Shown one piece after another: positions 33,712 through 43,081 of a stretch of 64,000 nt of DNA. Source of the DNA: Salipiger sp. CCB-MM3 (GTDB taxonomy: Bacteria > Pseudomonadota > Alphaproteobacteria > Rhodobacterales > Rhodobacteraceae); NCBI RefSeq assembly GCF_001687105.1, contig NZ_CP014595.1:1759001-1823000 (forward strand), written 5' to 3'. The position numbers and the translations under genes are program-made. The notes beneath the pieces were generated by a model, which saw only the letters and a program-made list of their open reading frames with translations, was not told the DNA's origin and ran no database searches. The number at the start of each line of letters is the position of its first letter. The stretch's first letter is position 1.

Positions 33712-35814
33712 TTATGCGGCCTGACTGCGGGCCTGAGTGGCTTGCGGGGCGCCAAGATCGAACTCGGCGACCAGAGCGGCCAGCCGCTGCGCGCCTTCGG
33801 CCAACTCGGTCGAGGCATCGCGGCTGGCATCGGCCACGGCGGTGTTCTGCGAGGTGAGGTCACGCAGACGCGCAGTGGCATCGTTCACGCCCTGCAATTC
33901 GCGGCTTTGCGCCTCGGCGGCGGCGCTGACGCTTGAGAGCACCTCGTCGACGCGAAGAATCTGCTCAAGGATGGCCTGCAGCGCCTCGCCGGTTTCGCCC
34001 ACCAGATTGACGCCGCCGCTGACCTCGCGGGCGCTTTCCTCGATCAGCCCCTTGATTTCGAGCGCCGCATCGGCGGATCGGCTGGCGAGCCCCTGCACCT
34101 CCATGGCGACCACGGCGAAGCCTTTGCCGAACTCTCCGGCGCGTGCGGCCTCGACCCCAGCGTTGAGCGCCAAGAGGTTGGTTTGGAATGAAATATCTTC
34201 GATCACCGCGGTGATCTGCGCGATCCGCCCAGAGCTTTCGGCGATGCGGTCCATGGCGGCGACGGCATTGCGGACCACCTCGCCCGAGCGGTCGGCGCGG
34301 CCCTTTGCTTCGTCGGCGAGCCCCTTCACATCGCGCAGAGAGGCGTTGGTTTCGGCCAGCGTCCGGGTCAGCCCCGAGACCGTCTCGGCGGTGCCGCCGA
34401 TGGTCGCCACCTGCTCGGTGGTGCGTTCGGCCAGATCGGCGGCAGAACTGCGCAGGCTGCCGGAACGTTCCTCTAGCTCGCCCACCGTGTCCGAGACCGC
34501 CCGCATCACCTCGCGCAGGCGGGTGGTGGCGGTGTTGAAATCGGCGCGGATGGCGTCGTACTCCTCGGCCAAAGGCGTGTCGAAGCGCAGGGTCAGGTCG
34601 GCGCGGGCGAGTGCGTTCAGCCCTTCGGTCATCAGGTCCACGACCTGCTGGTGGCGGGCATTGAGTTGCGCCTCATCCTCGGCGCGTTTCTCGATCGCGG
34701 CGCGCGAGAGTTGCTTGAAGCGATAGATCGACTGCGCCATGCGGCCAATCTCGCCGCGGCTGTTTATGTGCGGCACCCATGCCTCGAACCGGCCTTCGAC
34801 GAATTCCATCATCACATCGGTGAGGCGGCGCAGCCGGCGGGTGATGAACTCGGTCATCACGGTCGCCATGGCCGCCAGAACAAGCGTTGCCACAAGCGTC
34901 AGCGCGCCGGTGATCATCAGTGTGCGCCGCGCAGCCTGGGTGAGCGAGAGCGCCTGTGCCGCGATCTCGGTGTTGAGGTCGGTCTCGACGGCGCGCAGCG
35001 CGTCGATCCAAGCGGTGGAGGCGGCAAACCATTGCGGCGCCGTCAGCGTGCCGCGCATGCCGCCATAGGGCAGACCTGCGATGGTCTCGACCATCGGCAC
35101 CAGCGTCTGCGCCGGGGCGCTGGCCTTCAGATCGCTCAGCATCTGCGGGCGGTCGAGTGTCAGCGCGGCACGTGCCAGAAACGCCTCTTCCTGCGCGATG
35201 AGCTTCATGAAGCGCTGGTGCACGGCGGGCGGGAAGATATCCGTGCCAAGGCCGGTCGCCCCCATGGCGCGGGCGAGGCCAGCGCTTTCCTTCGCCATTT
35301 CAACCTGTTCGCGCGCTTCCATCAGGGCAGAGCTGGGCGAGGCGTGGGTATTTCCGCGCATCTGCCCGCTGGCATGCATCAACTCGTCGATCAATGCGGT
35401 GTAGAAACCCGCGAGTTCAGGAACGCTGAGGGTCAGCCGGTCAATGCCTTGGCGGGTTTGGTCAAGGGTGTCGATCCGCTCTTGCGCGGCGTCCATCGCC
35501 ACTGCTGCACCGCTTTGGGTTTCCGGCAGGTTGCCCTGCATCCGCGAAAGCGCGGCGTCGGTGTCGGCGCGCTGGGTATCCAGTTCGGCGCTGAAGTTCT
35601 TGCCGCGCGAGGCGGTGAAGCCCGCCGAATAGCCGCGCTCTTTCTGAAGTTCGTGTACGAGGTCCGACAGTATCTCGGATTCGGCGGCAATGGCCGCGAC
35701 CCGCGCCTGATCGTCGGCGCTGTGTTTCAGGCGCAGGATCTCGTGCCCGGCGAAGTAGAGCACGAGCGCAAGAAGCGGGCCGAGCGCGGCGAAAAGAATG
35801 AGGCGCAGGCTCAT
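33712..35814 (-). CDS. Methyl-accepting chemotaxis protein with NIT sensor domain
   Basis: A 700-residue chemoreceptor. A first membrane helix (about 4-23) is followed by a periplasmic NIT-type domain, recognised by LVHELQKERGYSAGFTASRG near 52-71. A second helix lies near 300-322, then HAMP (RRLRRLTDVMMEFVEGRFE). The cytoplasmic part holds the signalling hairpin DISFQTNLLALNAGVEAARA with GKGFAVVAMEVQ. NIT domains are named for nitrate/nitrite sensing, but the ligand here is not shown. No che genes are adjacent. Confidence 0.93.
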   Translation of the reverse strand: MSLRLILFAALGPLLALVLYFAGHEILRLKHSADDQARVAAIAAESEILSDLVHELQKERGYSAGFTASRGKNFSAELDTQRADTDAALSRMQGNLPETQSGAAVAMDAAQERIDTLDQTRQGIDRLTLSVPELAGFYTALIDELMHASGQMRGNTHASPSSALMEAREQVEMAKESAGLARAMGATGLGTDIFPPAVHQRFMKLIAQEEAFLARAALTLDRPQMLSDLKASAPAQTLVPMVETIAGLPYGGMRGTLTAPQWFAASTAWIDALRAVETDLNTEIAAQALSLTQAARRTLMITGALTLVATLVLAAMATVMTEFITRRLRRLTDVMMEFVEGRFEAWVPHINSRGEIGRMAQSIYRFKQLSRAAIEKRAEDEAQLNARHQQVVDLMTEGLNALARADLTLRFDTPLAEEYDAIRADFNTATTRLREVMRAVSDTVGELEERSGSLRSSAADLAERTTEQVATIGGTAETVSGLTRTLAETNASLRDVKGLADEAKGRADRSGEVVRNAVAAMDRIAESSGRIAQITAVIEDISFQTNLLALNAGVEAARAGEFGKGFAVVAMEVQGLASRSADAALEIKGLIEESAREVSGGVNLVGETGEALQAILEQILRVDEVLSSVSAAAEAQSRELQGVNDATARLRDLTSQNTAVADASRDASTELAEGAQRLAALVAEFDLGAPQATQARSQAA

Positions 35815-35924
35815 GTCAGCGTTCCATCGTCAGGGCAGTCGCGGCCCATGTGACAGGGGCTGGGTGAAGGCTTGCTGAACGCCGAGGAAGAGCGCGGAAG
35901 AAAATGTCTTGGAGTTTATCGGAA

Positions 35925-35956
35925 ATGGAAAAGCCCTGTCCCCGCGGGGACAGGGC
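35925..35956 (-). terminator. Rho-independent terminator after choX
   Basis: On the minus strand a perfect 24-nt inverted repeat (35933-35956; arms GCCCTGTCCCC/GGGGACAGGGC) is followed by TTTTCC. It starts nine bases beyond the choX stop and isolates choX from the chemoreceptor gene. Confidence 0.85.
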
Positions 35957-35964
35957 AGGGCGCC

Positions 35965-36885
35965 TTATTGCAGCGCGGTGGTTACCGCCTCTTTGGCGTC
36001 GCCGCCGGCCAGCGTGGTCACCCCGTCGAGCCAGCCGTCCAGAACGCCCGGATTGGCCTGCAACCATGCGGTGGCGGCCTCTTCGGCATCGGTACCGTCA
36101 TTGAGGATCGCGCCCATGATCTCATTCTCCATTTCCAGAGAGAATGACAGGTTTTCCAATAGCTTGCCGACGTTGGGGCACTCTTGTGCATAGCCCGCGC
36201 GGGTGTTGGTGTAGACCGTCGCGCCGCCGAAATCGGGGCCGAACCACTCGTCGCCGCCCGACAGGTAGGTCAGCTCGTAATTGGCGTTCATCGGATGCGG
36301 CTCCCAGCCGAGGAAGACGATCGGCTCGTCGCGGCCCGAAGCGCGGCCAACCTGCGCCAGCATGCCCTGCTCGGAGCTTTCCTTGACGTCGAACTCCTTG
36401 AGGCCGAAGGCGTCGGCCTCGATCATGTCGAGGATCAGCCGGTTGCCGTCATTGCCCGGCTCGATGCCATAGATGGTCTCGTCCAGCTCATCGGCATGGG
36501 CGGCGATGTCGGCGAAATCCTTGATCCCGAGCGCAGCCCCGGCGGCATTGGTGGCCAGCGTGTATTTCGCGCCTTCGAGGTTGGCGCGCAGGGTCTCGAC
36601 GCTGCCTTTCTCGCGGTAGGGCGCGATGTCGGCCTCCATCGTGGGCATCCAGTTGCCGAGGAACACATCCACATCGCCGCGGTCCATCGAAGTATAGGTG
36701 ACGGGCACCGAGAGCACATTGACGTCGGTGTCATAGCCAAGCGCGCCCAGAACCACGGTGGTGGCGGCAGTGGTGGCAGTGATGTCGGTCCAACCGACAT
36801 CGGCGAAGGTGACGCTGTCGCAATCGGCCTGAGCCGTCCCTGCGGCGGCCAGCGCGGCGATCAGCGCGAGGCGGGAAATGGTCAT
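35965..36885 (-). CDS. choX: Choline-type ABC transporter substrate-binding protein (ChoX-like)
   Basis: A 306-residue periplasmic binding protein with a signal peptide ([20 protein letters not shown]). The aromatic-box segments known from Sinorhizobium ChoX are recognisable: [23 protein letters not shown] and [14 protein letters not shown]. It should bind choline or a related quaternary amine. The partner permease and ATPase genes (choW, choV) are absent from both sides, so it must work with components encoded elsewhere or serve another receptor. GGGGAG precedes the ATG; a strong terminator follows. Confidence 0.88.
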   Translation of the reverse strand: MTISRLALIAALAAAGTAQADCDSVTFADVGWTDITATTAATTVVLGALGYDTDVNVLSVPVTYTSMDRGDVDVFLGNWMPTMEADIAPYREKGSVETLRANLEGAKYTLATNAAGAALGIKDFADIAAHADELDETIYGIEPGNDGNRLILDMIEADAFGLKEFDVKESSEQGMLAQVGRASGRDEPIVFLGWEPHPMNANYELTYLSGGDEWFGPDFGGATVYTNTRAGYAQECPNVGKLLENLSFSLEMENEIMGAILNDGTDAEEAATAWLQANPGVLDGWLDGVTTLAGGDAKEAVTTALQ

Positions 36886-37023
36886 GGTAGCTCCCCTGTT
36901 GATTTTGTGGCGCAAGTAAGCGCGCATCCTCGGATTTTTGCAACCGGATGCGGCGGCAAGCCCTCTCGCCTTTGCCGTGTGGGCTGTGGCACTGTGGGCG
37001 CAAACAACGACCCGGAGACAGGC

Positions 37024-38721
37024 ATGGCAGAGCTCGAGACAAAGATTGCACAGGGGCGCGGCGACGCGGCGGCGGATCTGGTGCTGAAGGGCGGGCGTAT
37101 CCTCGATCTGATCACCGGCGAGTTGATCGCGGGGGATGTGGCGATCTGCGGCGACACGATCGTTGGCGTCTATGAGAGCTACGAGGGCACGCGCGAGATC
37201 GACGTGAAGGGCGCGATCCTCGTGCCCGGCTTCATCGACACGCATCTGCACATCGAAAGCTCGCTGGTCACGCCCTTCGAGTTCGACCGCTGCGTGACGC
37301 CGCGCGGGGTGACCACGGCGATCTGCGATCCGCATGAGATCGCCAATGTGATCGGCGCGGCAGGGGTCCGGTATTTTCAGCAGGCCTCGGCGCATACGCT
37401 CATGGACATCCGGGTGCAGCTGTCGTCCTGCGTGCCTTCGACCCACATGGAGACCGCCGGGGCGGAACTGCTGGCCGAGGATATTGCCGAGCTGATGGGC
37501 CATCCTTCGGGCATCGGGCTGGCGGAGTTCATGAATTACCCCGGCGTGATCTTCCGCGACCCCGAGGCGATGAAGAAGCTGCGGCTCTTCGAGGGCGGGC
37601 ACATTGACGGGCATTGCCCGCTGCTCTCGGGGCGCGATCTCAACGCTTATGTGGCGGCGGGCATCCGCACCGAGCATGAGGCGACGAGTGCCGAGGAGGC
37701 GCTGGAGAAGCTGCGCAAGGGCATGCGGGTGCTGATCCGTGAGGGCTCGGTCAGCAAGGACCTGCACGCGCTGCAGCCGCTGCTGAACGAGCGGACCTCG
37801 CCCTATATGTGCCTCTGCACCGACGACCGGAACCCGCTGGATATCGGCGAGCATGGGCATCTTGACTACATGATCCGCACGCTGATCGAACTGGGCACGC
37901 CGCCTCTGGCTGCTTATCGCGCGGCGTCGCTGTCGGCGGCGGAGGCCTTTGGTCTGAAGGATCGCGGCATGATCGCGCCGGGCAAGCGGGCGGATATCGT
38001 CGCCATCGACAGCCTCGCGGGATGCCACGCGCAGATGGTGCTGGCGGGCGGTGTGGTGGTGGATGATGCGGCCTTCGCGGCGCGCGAGACGATCCCCGAG
38101 GTGGGGCGTTCTTCGGTGCACGCGCCGAAGCTGACGGCGCAGAGCTTCCGCGCCACCGCCAACCGCGAGGAAACCGACGTGATCGGCATCCGCGAGGGGC
38201 AGATCCTCACCGATCACCTGCATGAGACCATCGTGATCGAGAACGGCGACAAGGCGCCCGACGTGGCGCGCGATCTGATCCGCATCGCGGTGGTCGAGCG
38301 GCACGGCAAGAACGGCAATATCGCCACGGGCTTTGTGCGGGGCTTTGGGCTGCAGAAGGGGGCGATTGCCTCGACGGTCTGCCACGATCACCACAACATC
38401 GCCTGCGTCGGGGCCGATTATGCCGATATGGCGCTGGCGTCGAACCGACTGGCCGAGATTGAGGGGGGCTTTGTGGTGGCGGCGGAGGGGAAAATCCTCG
38501 CCGAGCTGGCACTGCCGGTGGCGGGGCTGATGAGCCTCTTGCCCTTTGAAGAGGTGCGAGACCGGCTGGTGGAGCTGCGCGCCGCAGCGCGCTCGCTGGG
38601 GGTGACACTGGAGGAGCCCTTCCTGCAACTGGCCTTCCTTGCGCTGCCGGTGATCCCCGCGCTGAAGATCACCGATCGCGGCATGGTGGATGTCACGAAG
38701 TTCGAGATCATCCCCGGCTGA
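37024..38721 (+). CDS. ade: Adenine deaminase
   Basis: A 565-residue amidohydrolase of the Ade type, deaminating adenine to hypoxanthine. The metal-binding [12 protein letters not shown] near 74-85 and [10 protein letters not shown] near 101-110 are family markers; [14 protein letters not shown] and the CTDDRNP motif (near 260) complete the site; the C-terminal adenine deaminase domain includes [15 protein letters not shown] near 455-470. It lies 138 nt from choX, divergent. The ATG at 37024 fits a family N-terminus. Confidence 0.94.
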   Translation: MAELETKIAQGRGDAAADLVLKGGRILDLITGELIAGDVAICGDTIVGVYESYEGTREIDVKGAILVPGFIDTHLHIESSLVTPFEFDRCVTPRGVTTAICDPHEIANVIGAAGVRYFQQASAHTLMDIRVQLSSCVPSTHMETAGAELLAEDIAELMGHPSGIGLAEFMNYPGVIFRDPEAMKKLRLFEGGHIDGHCPLLSGRDLNAYVAAGIRTEHEATSAEEALEKLRKGMRVLIREGSVSKDLHALQPLLNERTSPYMCLCTDDRNPLDIGEHGHLDYMIRTLIELGTPPLAAYRAASLSAAEAFGLKDRGMIAPGKRADIVAIDSLAGCHAQMVLAGGVVVDDAAFAARETIPEVGRSSVHAPKLTAQSFRATANREETDVIGIREGQILTDHLHETIVIENGDKAPDVARDLIRIAVVERHGKNGNIATGFVRGFGLQKGAIASTVCHDHHNIACVGADYADMALASNRLAEIEGGFVVAAEGKILAELALPVAGLMSLLPFEEVRDRLVELRAAARSLGVTLEEPFLQLAFLALPVIPALKITDRGMVDVTKFEIIPG

Positions 38722-38727
38722 GCGGGA

Positions 38728-39075
38728 TCACTCTTCGTCGTCGTCCTCGTCATCGTCGTAGAACGGCGTGACCTGGGCGACGATCACCGAGTTTTCCTCG
38801 AGCGCGCGGGCCATGAGCTCGCGTTCGTTGTCGTCGATGTCCATGCCCTGCGCCTTGCGCTCTTCCTCGGTGCCGTAGCCGGTCACGTCGAGCGGGTTCA
38901 TGTCGGCCTGCTTGAGGATCGCCACGGTCTCGCGCACCGCCTCGGCCTCGTCCACGCCCGAGGCGTAGCACAGCAGCCCTGCGCCGGTTGCGCCCTTGGG
39001 GAGCCCGTCGCCATCCTTGCGGCCGACCTCGACCAGAAGCGTGTAGACCTGCTGTTTCGACGGTTTCTTGCCCAT
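38728..39075 (-). CDS. Hypothetical protein with acidic C-terminal tail
   Basis: A 115-residue protein starting MGKKPSKQQVYTLLVEVGRK and ending in a run of Asp/Glu (YDDDEDDDEE). The middle is a mixed alpha/beta segment (GAGLLCYASGVDEAEAVRET, then ILKQADMNPLDVTGYGTEEE). I do not recognise a named family. The high acidity and absence of a signal peptide suggest a cytoplasmic protein. The ATG at 39075 is chosen because the preceding in-frame codons would not add a structured region. The 3' end is six bases from the convergent ade gene. Confidence 0.7.
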   Translation of the reverse strand: MGKKPSKQQVYTLLVEVGRKDGDGLPKGATGAGLLCYASGVDEAEAVRETVAILKQADMNPLDVTGYGTEEERKAQGMDIDDNERELMARALEENSVIVAQVTPFYDDDEDDDEE

Positions 39076-39146
39076 GTTCTTTCGCTCCGCGATGCCTGCC
39101 GCCCGCAATGCGCAAGCGGCAGGGACATGTCAAGCGGAGCCCATGC

Positions 39147-40178
39147 TCAGGGGGCGATCACCGCGACCGCAACAGCGCAGCCGTAAATCGCCATCAGCAG
39201 CACGCTCTCGATGCCGATGCGGGCGGGCCCCTCGCGCTGGCGCAGGATCAGCCCGCCAAGCAGGATGGCGGTCATGATAAGGCCGGTGGCGAGCCAGTAG
39301 AGATCGGTCTGGCCCATGGCGTGGTAGATCGACCCGTCGCGATAGGCGACATCCGAGAACACCATGAAGAGCGTGTCGAAGGTGTTGCCGCCGATGATCC
39401 CGCCCACGGCCAGCTGCAGCGCGCCGCGGCGCACGGCGACGAGCGTGGTGATCAGCTCGGGCAGCGAGGTGACGACGGCGGTGATCAGCGCGCCGACGAG
39501 GCTGGAGCCGAGGCCGAAGCGGGTGATGAAGGTGCTGCCGACCTGGCTGATGACCCAGCCGCAGAGGCCCATCACCGCGACCAGCGCAGCGAAGATCAGC
39601 GCCGGGCGCATCACCGGGGCGTGCGGGTCGTTCTCTTCATCGGGCTCATCATGGCGGGTGTCGGAGGTCTCCACCGGCTCCCACATGGGCTGCTCGCGCA
39701 CCGAGGCGGACAGCCGCACCCCCGCGACATAGGCGGCGAACATGATCACCGAGACCGGGTGGATTTGCCAGATGGTGAACTCGGGCCCTGCGGCGGCGGC
39801 CAGCGGCAGGGTGAGCAGCAGCATGAGCATCACCGCCTGAAACAGATTGGCGGGCTCGGCGGCGGCATGTTCGAGATTGGCGCGGCGGTGCAGCAGATCG
39901 GCGATCGCGAGGAACAGCGTCTGCGCGGCGATGCCCCCCACGGCGTTGGAAATGGCAAAGCTGGCGTCGCCGTCGGCGGCGCCGCTGACAGAAACGACCA
40001 CACCCGAAAGCGAGGTCGCGCCGCCGAGCAGCAGCCCGCCGGCCATTGCCTCCCCCATCTTGGTGCGGTCGGCGATGAGGTCGGCCAGCGTGGTGGCGCG
40101 CACAGAGACGGCCACGACAATGGCACCGGCGACGGCGAAGACCGCCAGCAGAAGCGGGAGGGAAAGTTCGGAAATCAC
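39147..40178 (-). CDS. Sodium/calcium exchanger family membrane protein
   Basis: A 343-residue CaCA-type antiporter with about ten membrane helices and two alpha-repeats: GEAMAGGLLLGGATSLSGVV with GDASFAISNAVGG, and GSSLVGALITAVVTSLPELI with AVGGIIGGNTFDTLF. The central cytoplasmic loop is acidic (HDEPDEENDPHAP). The first repeat has TSLSG instead of the typical TSxPE, so it may be an atypical member. Cation specificity (Ca2+/Na+ or H+) is not resolved. It follows the small GlsB gene by 4 nt. Confidence 0.86.
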   Translation of the reverse strand: MISELSLPLLLAVFAVAGAIVVAVSVRATTLADLIADRTKMGEAMAGGLLLGGATSLSGVVVSVSGAADGDASFAISNAVGGIAAQTLFLAIADLLHRRANLEHAAAEPANLFQAVMLMLLLTLPLAAAAGPEFTIWQIHPVSVIMFAAYVAGVRLSASVREQPMWEPVETSDTRHDEPDEENDPHAPVMRPALIFAALVAVMGLCGWVISQVGSTFITRFGLGSSLVGALITAVVTSLPELITTLVAVRRGALQLAVGGIIGGNTFDTLFMVFSDVAYRDGSIYHAMGQTDLYWLATGLIMTAILLGGLILRQREGPARIGIESVLLMAIYGCAVAVAVIAP

Positions 40179-40182
40179 CGGG

Positions 40183-40425
40183 TCAGCGCAGCTTGCGATA
40201 GCCCCAGATCAGCAGGCTGGCGCCTATGATGCCGACGATGAGCTGCGGGATCCACGTGTTCGCGGCATAGATGCCGACTAGCGAGAGGATGAGGTTGAGA
40301 ACCACGGCGCCGATGATGCCGAGGATGATGTTGGTCAGAATGCCGGTGTCGGCCTTCATGATCATGGAAGCGATCCAGCCGGCGAGCCCGCCGACGATGA
40401 TGGAAGCGATAAGGCCGAGACCCAT
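40183..40425 (-). CDS. GlsB/YeaQ/YmgE family membrane protein
   Basis: An 80-residue hydrophobic protein with three membrane segments and the canonical family pattern: IASIIVGGLAGWIASMIM, the conserved GILTNIILGIIGAVVLN and IPQLIVGIIGASLLIWGYRK. It is a closer match to the family than the copy at 24081-24317. Relatives are often induced by stress or acid; function unproved. AGGGG is placed before the ATG at 40425. It is 4 nt upstream of the exchanger gene, so the two are probably co-transcribed. Confidence 0.88.
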   Translation of the reverse strand: MGLGLIASIIVGGLAGWIASMIMKADTGILTNIILGIIGAVVLNLILSLVGIYAANTWIPQLIVGIIGASLLIWGYRKLR

Positions 40426-40523
40426 AGCGTATACCCCTGAATAAATTCTTGACGCAGAGTGAACGCCTTGGGCGGGCGATGGTTCCTCACAAGAGGCGCA
40501 GCGCGCAGGTCGACGCAGGGCCG

Positions 40524-40556
40524 ACAAAGAAAAAGGGGCGCTGGATGCGCCCCTTT
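40524..40556 (-). terminator. Rho-independent terminator after dapD
   Basis: On the minus strand GGGGCGC, loop ATCCA, GCGCCCC is followed by TTTTTCTTTG. It begins 35 nt after the dapD stop and separates dapD from the GlsB-exchanger pair. Confidence 0.85.
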
Positions 40557-40590
40557 CCGATACCTTCCACGGGCCGAAACCCCAGCGCGA

Positions 40591-41415
<825 letters not shown>

Positions 41416-41659
41416 GTGCATCTCCTGTCACTCGGGTTTACAGCCCTATAACGGGCGCTTGCCCCGGCGACAATGGACGCTTTGGCCGCGGCCCGGATGC
41501 CGCCCCGGATTGCCTTTGGGGTGCCGCACGGGCCGCGCCGCAATGCCGACCATTGGGTGCTATATCCGCGCGCCGCTTTGGGCTATCGTGTCCGGCACCA
41601 TAAGACTTGAGCGGCCGGCGCGCTGCGCGAAGGCCGCCCGAACAGGGAAGGATATCGCC

Positions 41660-41953
41660 ATGTGTCAGGTCTTTGCCGGTCAGGAGCCGGAGCGCTACGC
41701 GACCACCACGCGCCGTCTGCGGCTGAACGGCCAGAGCACCAGCATCAGGCTGGAAAACTCGTTCTGGGCCATTCTCGACGAGATCGCCGAGGGCGAGGGG
41801 GTGACCACGCCCGCCTTCGTGTCGAAGCTGCATTCCGAGGTTCTGGAGCAGCGCGGCGAGCCATCCAATTTCACCTCGCTGCTGCGCTGTGCCTGCCTCG
41901 TGTTCCTTGAAAGCAAGGCGGCGCACTCCGCGCCCCTGCTGGCCGCCGAATGA
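41660..41953 (+). CDS. Ribbon-helix-helix domain protein
   Basis: A 97-residue protein whose central part (RLRLNGQSTSIRLENSFWAI and LDEIAEGEGVTTPAFVSKLH) matches the RHH_4-type ribbon-helix-helix fold, in which a short beta-strand followed by two helices dimerises to bind DNA. The C-terminal extension ends with a hydrophobic segment and AAHSAPLLAAE. Target unknown. A 24-bp inverted repeat lies 22 nt after the stop and upstream of the glyoxalase-like gene, and could be its site; this is a guess. RBS AGGGAAGGA precedes the ATG. Confidence 0.8.
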   Translation: MCQVFAGQEPERYATTTRRLRLNGQSTSIRLENSFWAILDEIAEGEGVTTPAFVSKLHSEVLEQRGEPSNFTSLLRCACLVFLESKAAHSAPLLAAE

Positions 41954-41974
41954 GCGCCTGATCTGCCGGTGCGC

Positions 41975-41998
41975 CGGGTAGTACGTCGTTACTACCCG
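41975..41998. promoter_or_regulatory. Perfect 24-nt inverted repeat upstream of the glyoxalase-GMC genes
   Basis: CGGGTAGTA and TACTACCCG form nine-base perfect arms around CGTCGT. It sits 22 nt after the RHH stop and 68 nt before the TTG start of the glyoxalase-like gene. There is no T-run after it, which argues against a terminator and for a protein-binding site. Regulator not identified; the adjacent RHH protein is one candidate. Confidence 0.5.
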
Positions 41999-42065
41999 CC
42001 CCCCTGCGCCTCTCGTCTAGACTTGGGTTCAATACGGATCCGAAAGACAAGACGAGGAGTATCCC

Positions 42066-42461
42066 TTGGCCAAAGCCATCCACAGCATGATCCGCGTGCT
42101 CAATGAGGCGCGCTCGCTGGAGTTCTACGACAAGGCCTTTGGCCTGAAAGTCGCCGACCGGCTCGACTTTCCCGACTTCACGCTGATCTACCTGAGCAAT
42201 TCCGAGAGCGGCTTCGAGCTTGAGCTGACCGTCAACAAGGACCGGGCCGAGCCCTATGACCTTGGCGACGGCTACGGCCATTTCGCCGTCTCGGTCGACG
42301 ATCTCGACGCGGAACATGCGCGCTTCGAAGCCGAGGGGTTGGCCCCGCGCAAGCTCGTCGAGTTCGCACCCGCAGGCGAGATCGTGGCCCGCTTCTTCTT
42401 TGTGGCGGACCCCGACGGCTACCAGATCGAGGTTCTGGAGCGGAGCGGACGTTTCACATGA
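42066..42461 (+). CDS. Glyoxalase I-like VOC superfamily protein
   Basis: A 131-residue vicinal-oxygen-chelate protein resembling lactoylglutathione lyase. Two beta-alpha-beta-beta modules carry metal-ligand positions: HSMIRVLNEARSLEFYDKAF at the N-terminus, then the ELELTVNKD strand, YGHFAVSVDDLDAEH and DPDGYQIEVLER. It starts with TTG 6 nt after GAGGAG; the first in-frame ATG would remove the first strand. It lies 68 nt before the GMC small-subunit gene and could be part of that unit. The substrate could be a methylglyoxal-glutathione adduct or another aldehyde. Confidence 0.85.
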   Translation: MAKAIHSMIRVLNEARSLEFYDKAFGLKVADRLDFPDFTLIYLSNSESGFELELTVNKDRAEPYDLGDGYGHFAVSVDDLDAEHARFEAEGLAPRKLVEFAPAGEIVARFFFVADPDGYQIEVLERSGRFT

Positions 42462-42529
42462 AGCAATGACAGGTCCGGCGGAAGGGGAAGAGGAGCCCCG
42501 CCGCCGGGATATTGATGGGAGGAGACCAC

Positions 42530-43066
42530 ATGACGATCACTGCAAGCCACCGGAGCCCCAATCGGGGTCTTACCCGGCGCCAGCTGCTGTCGCGCGCCAG
42601 CGCGGCGGGGGCATCCTTTGTCGTGGGGGCGGGCTTTGTCGCCGCGCCCGACGCGGCATGGGCGGCCGAGACCACCAGCCTTGATGCCCGCGTCTTTGCG
42701 ACGCTGGTGCAGATGGCGCGGGACATATACCCGCACGACAAGATCCCCGACGAGAACTACGTGATCGCGGTGAAGGGCTATGACAGCCCCGAGGCCGCCG
42801 AAGGCATCACCGCTGGCGTCGCCGCGCTGGATGCCGCGGCGCAGGGCAAAGGCTTTGACAGCTATCTCGACACCGGCTGGGAGCGCGACCGCGTCGACAT
42901 CCTGCGCGGCATGGAGCAGAGCGCCTTCTTCCAGCAGGTGCGCGGCGGGCTGGTCACCGGGCTCTACAACCAAAAAGCCGTCTGGCCGATCTTTGGCTAC
43001 GAGGGCGAGAGCTACTCGCAGGGCGGTTACATCAACCGCGGCTTTGACGACATTGCGTGGCTCTGA
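42530..43066 (+). CDS. Tat-exported small subunit of a GMC dehydrogenase (gluconate 2-dehydrogenase subunit 3-like)
   Basis: A 178-residue protein with a twin-arginine signal: GLTRRQLLSRASAAG then a hydrophobic stretch and AAWAAET cleavage region. The mature part has the helical features of gluconate/fructose dehydrogenase small subunits (LVQMARDIYPHDKIPDENYV, and GLYNQKAVWPIFGYEGESYS). It escorts the FAD subunit through Tat export. The ATG at 42530 follows GGGAGGAG. The large subunit gene begins 15 nt later. Confidence 0.88.
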   Translation: MTITASHRSPNRGLTRRQLLSRASAAGASFVVGAGFVAAPDAAWAAETTSLDARVFATLVQMARDIYPHDKIPDENYVIAVKGYDSPEAAEGITAGVAALDAAAQGKGFDSYLDTGWERDRVDILRGMEQSAFFQQVRGGLVTGLYNQKAVWPIFGYEGESYSQGGYINRGFDDIAWL

Positions 43067-43081
43067 GGGGAGGATCGAGAC

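Noticed and set aside
36184..37023. In-frame extension upstream of ade
   Set aside because: It is antisense to choX and has no deaminase similarity; the amidohydrolase start fits at 37024.
35965..38628. Long minus-strand frame continuing upstream of choX through ade
   Set aside because: Only the part from 36885 down codes for ChoX with a signal peptide; the rest is the antisense of adenine deaminase.
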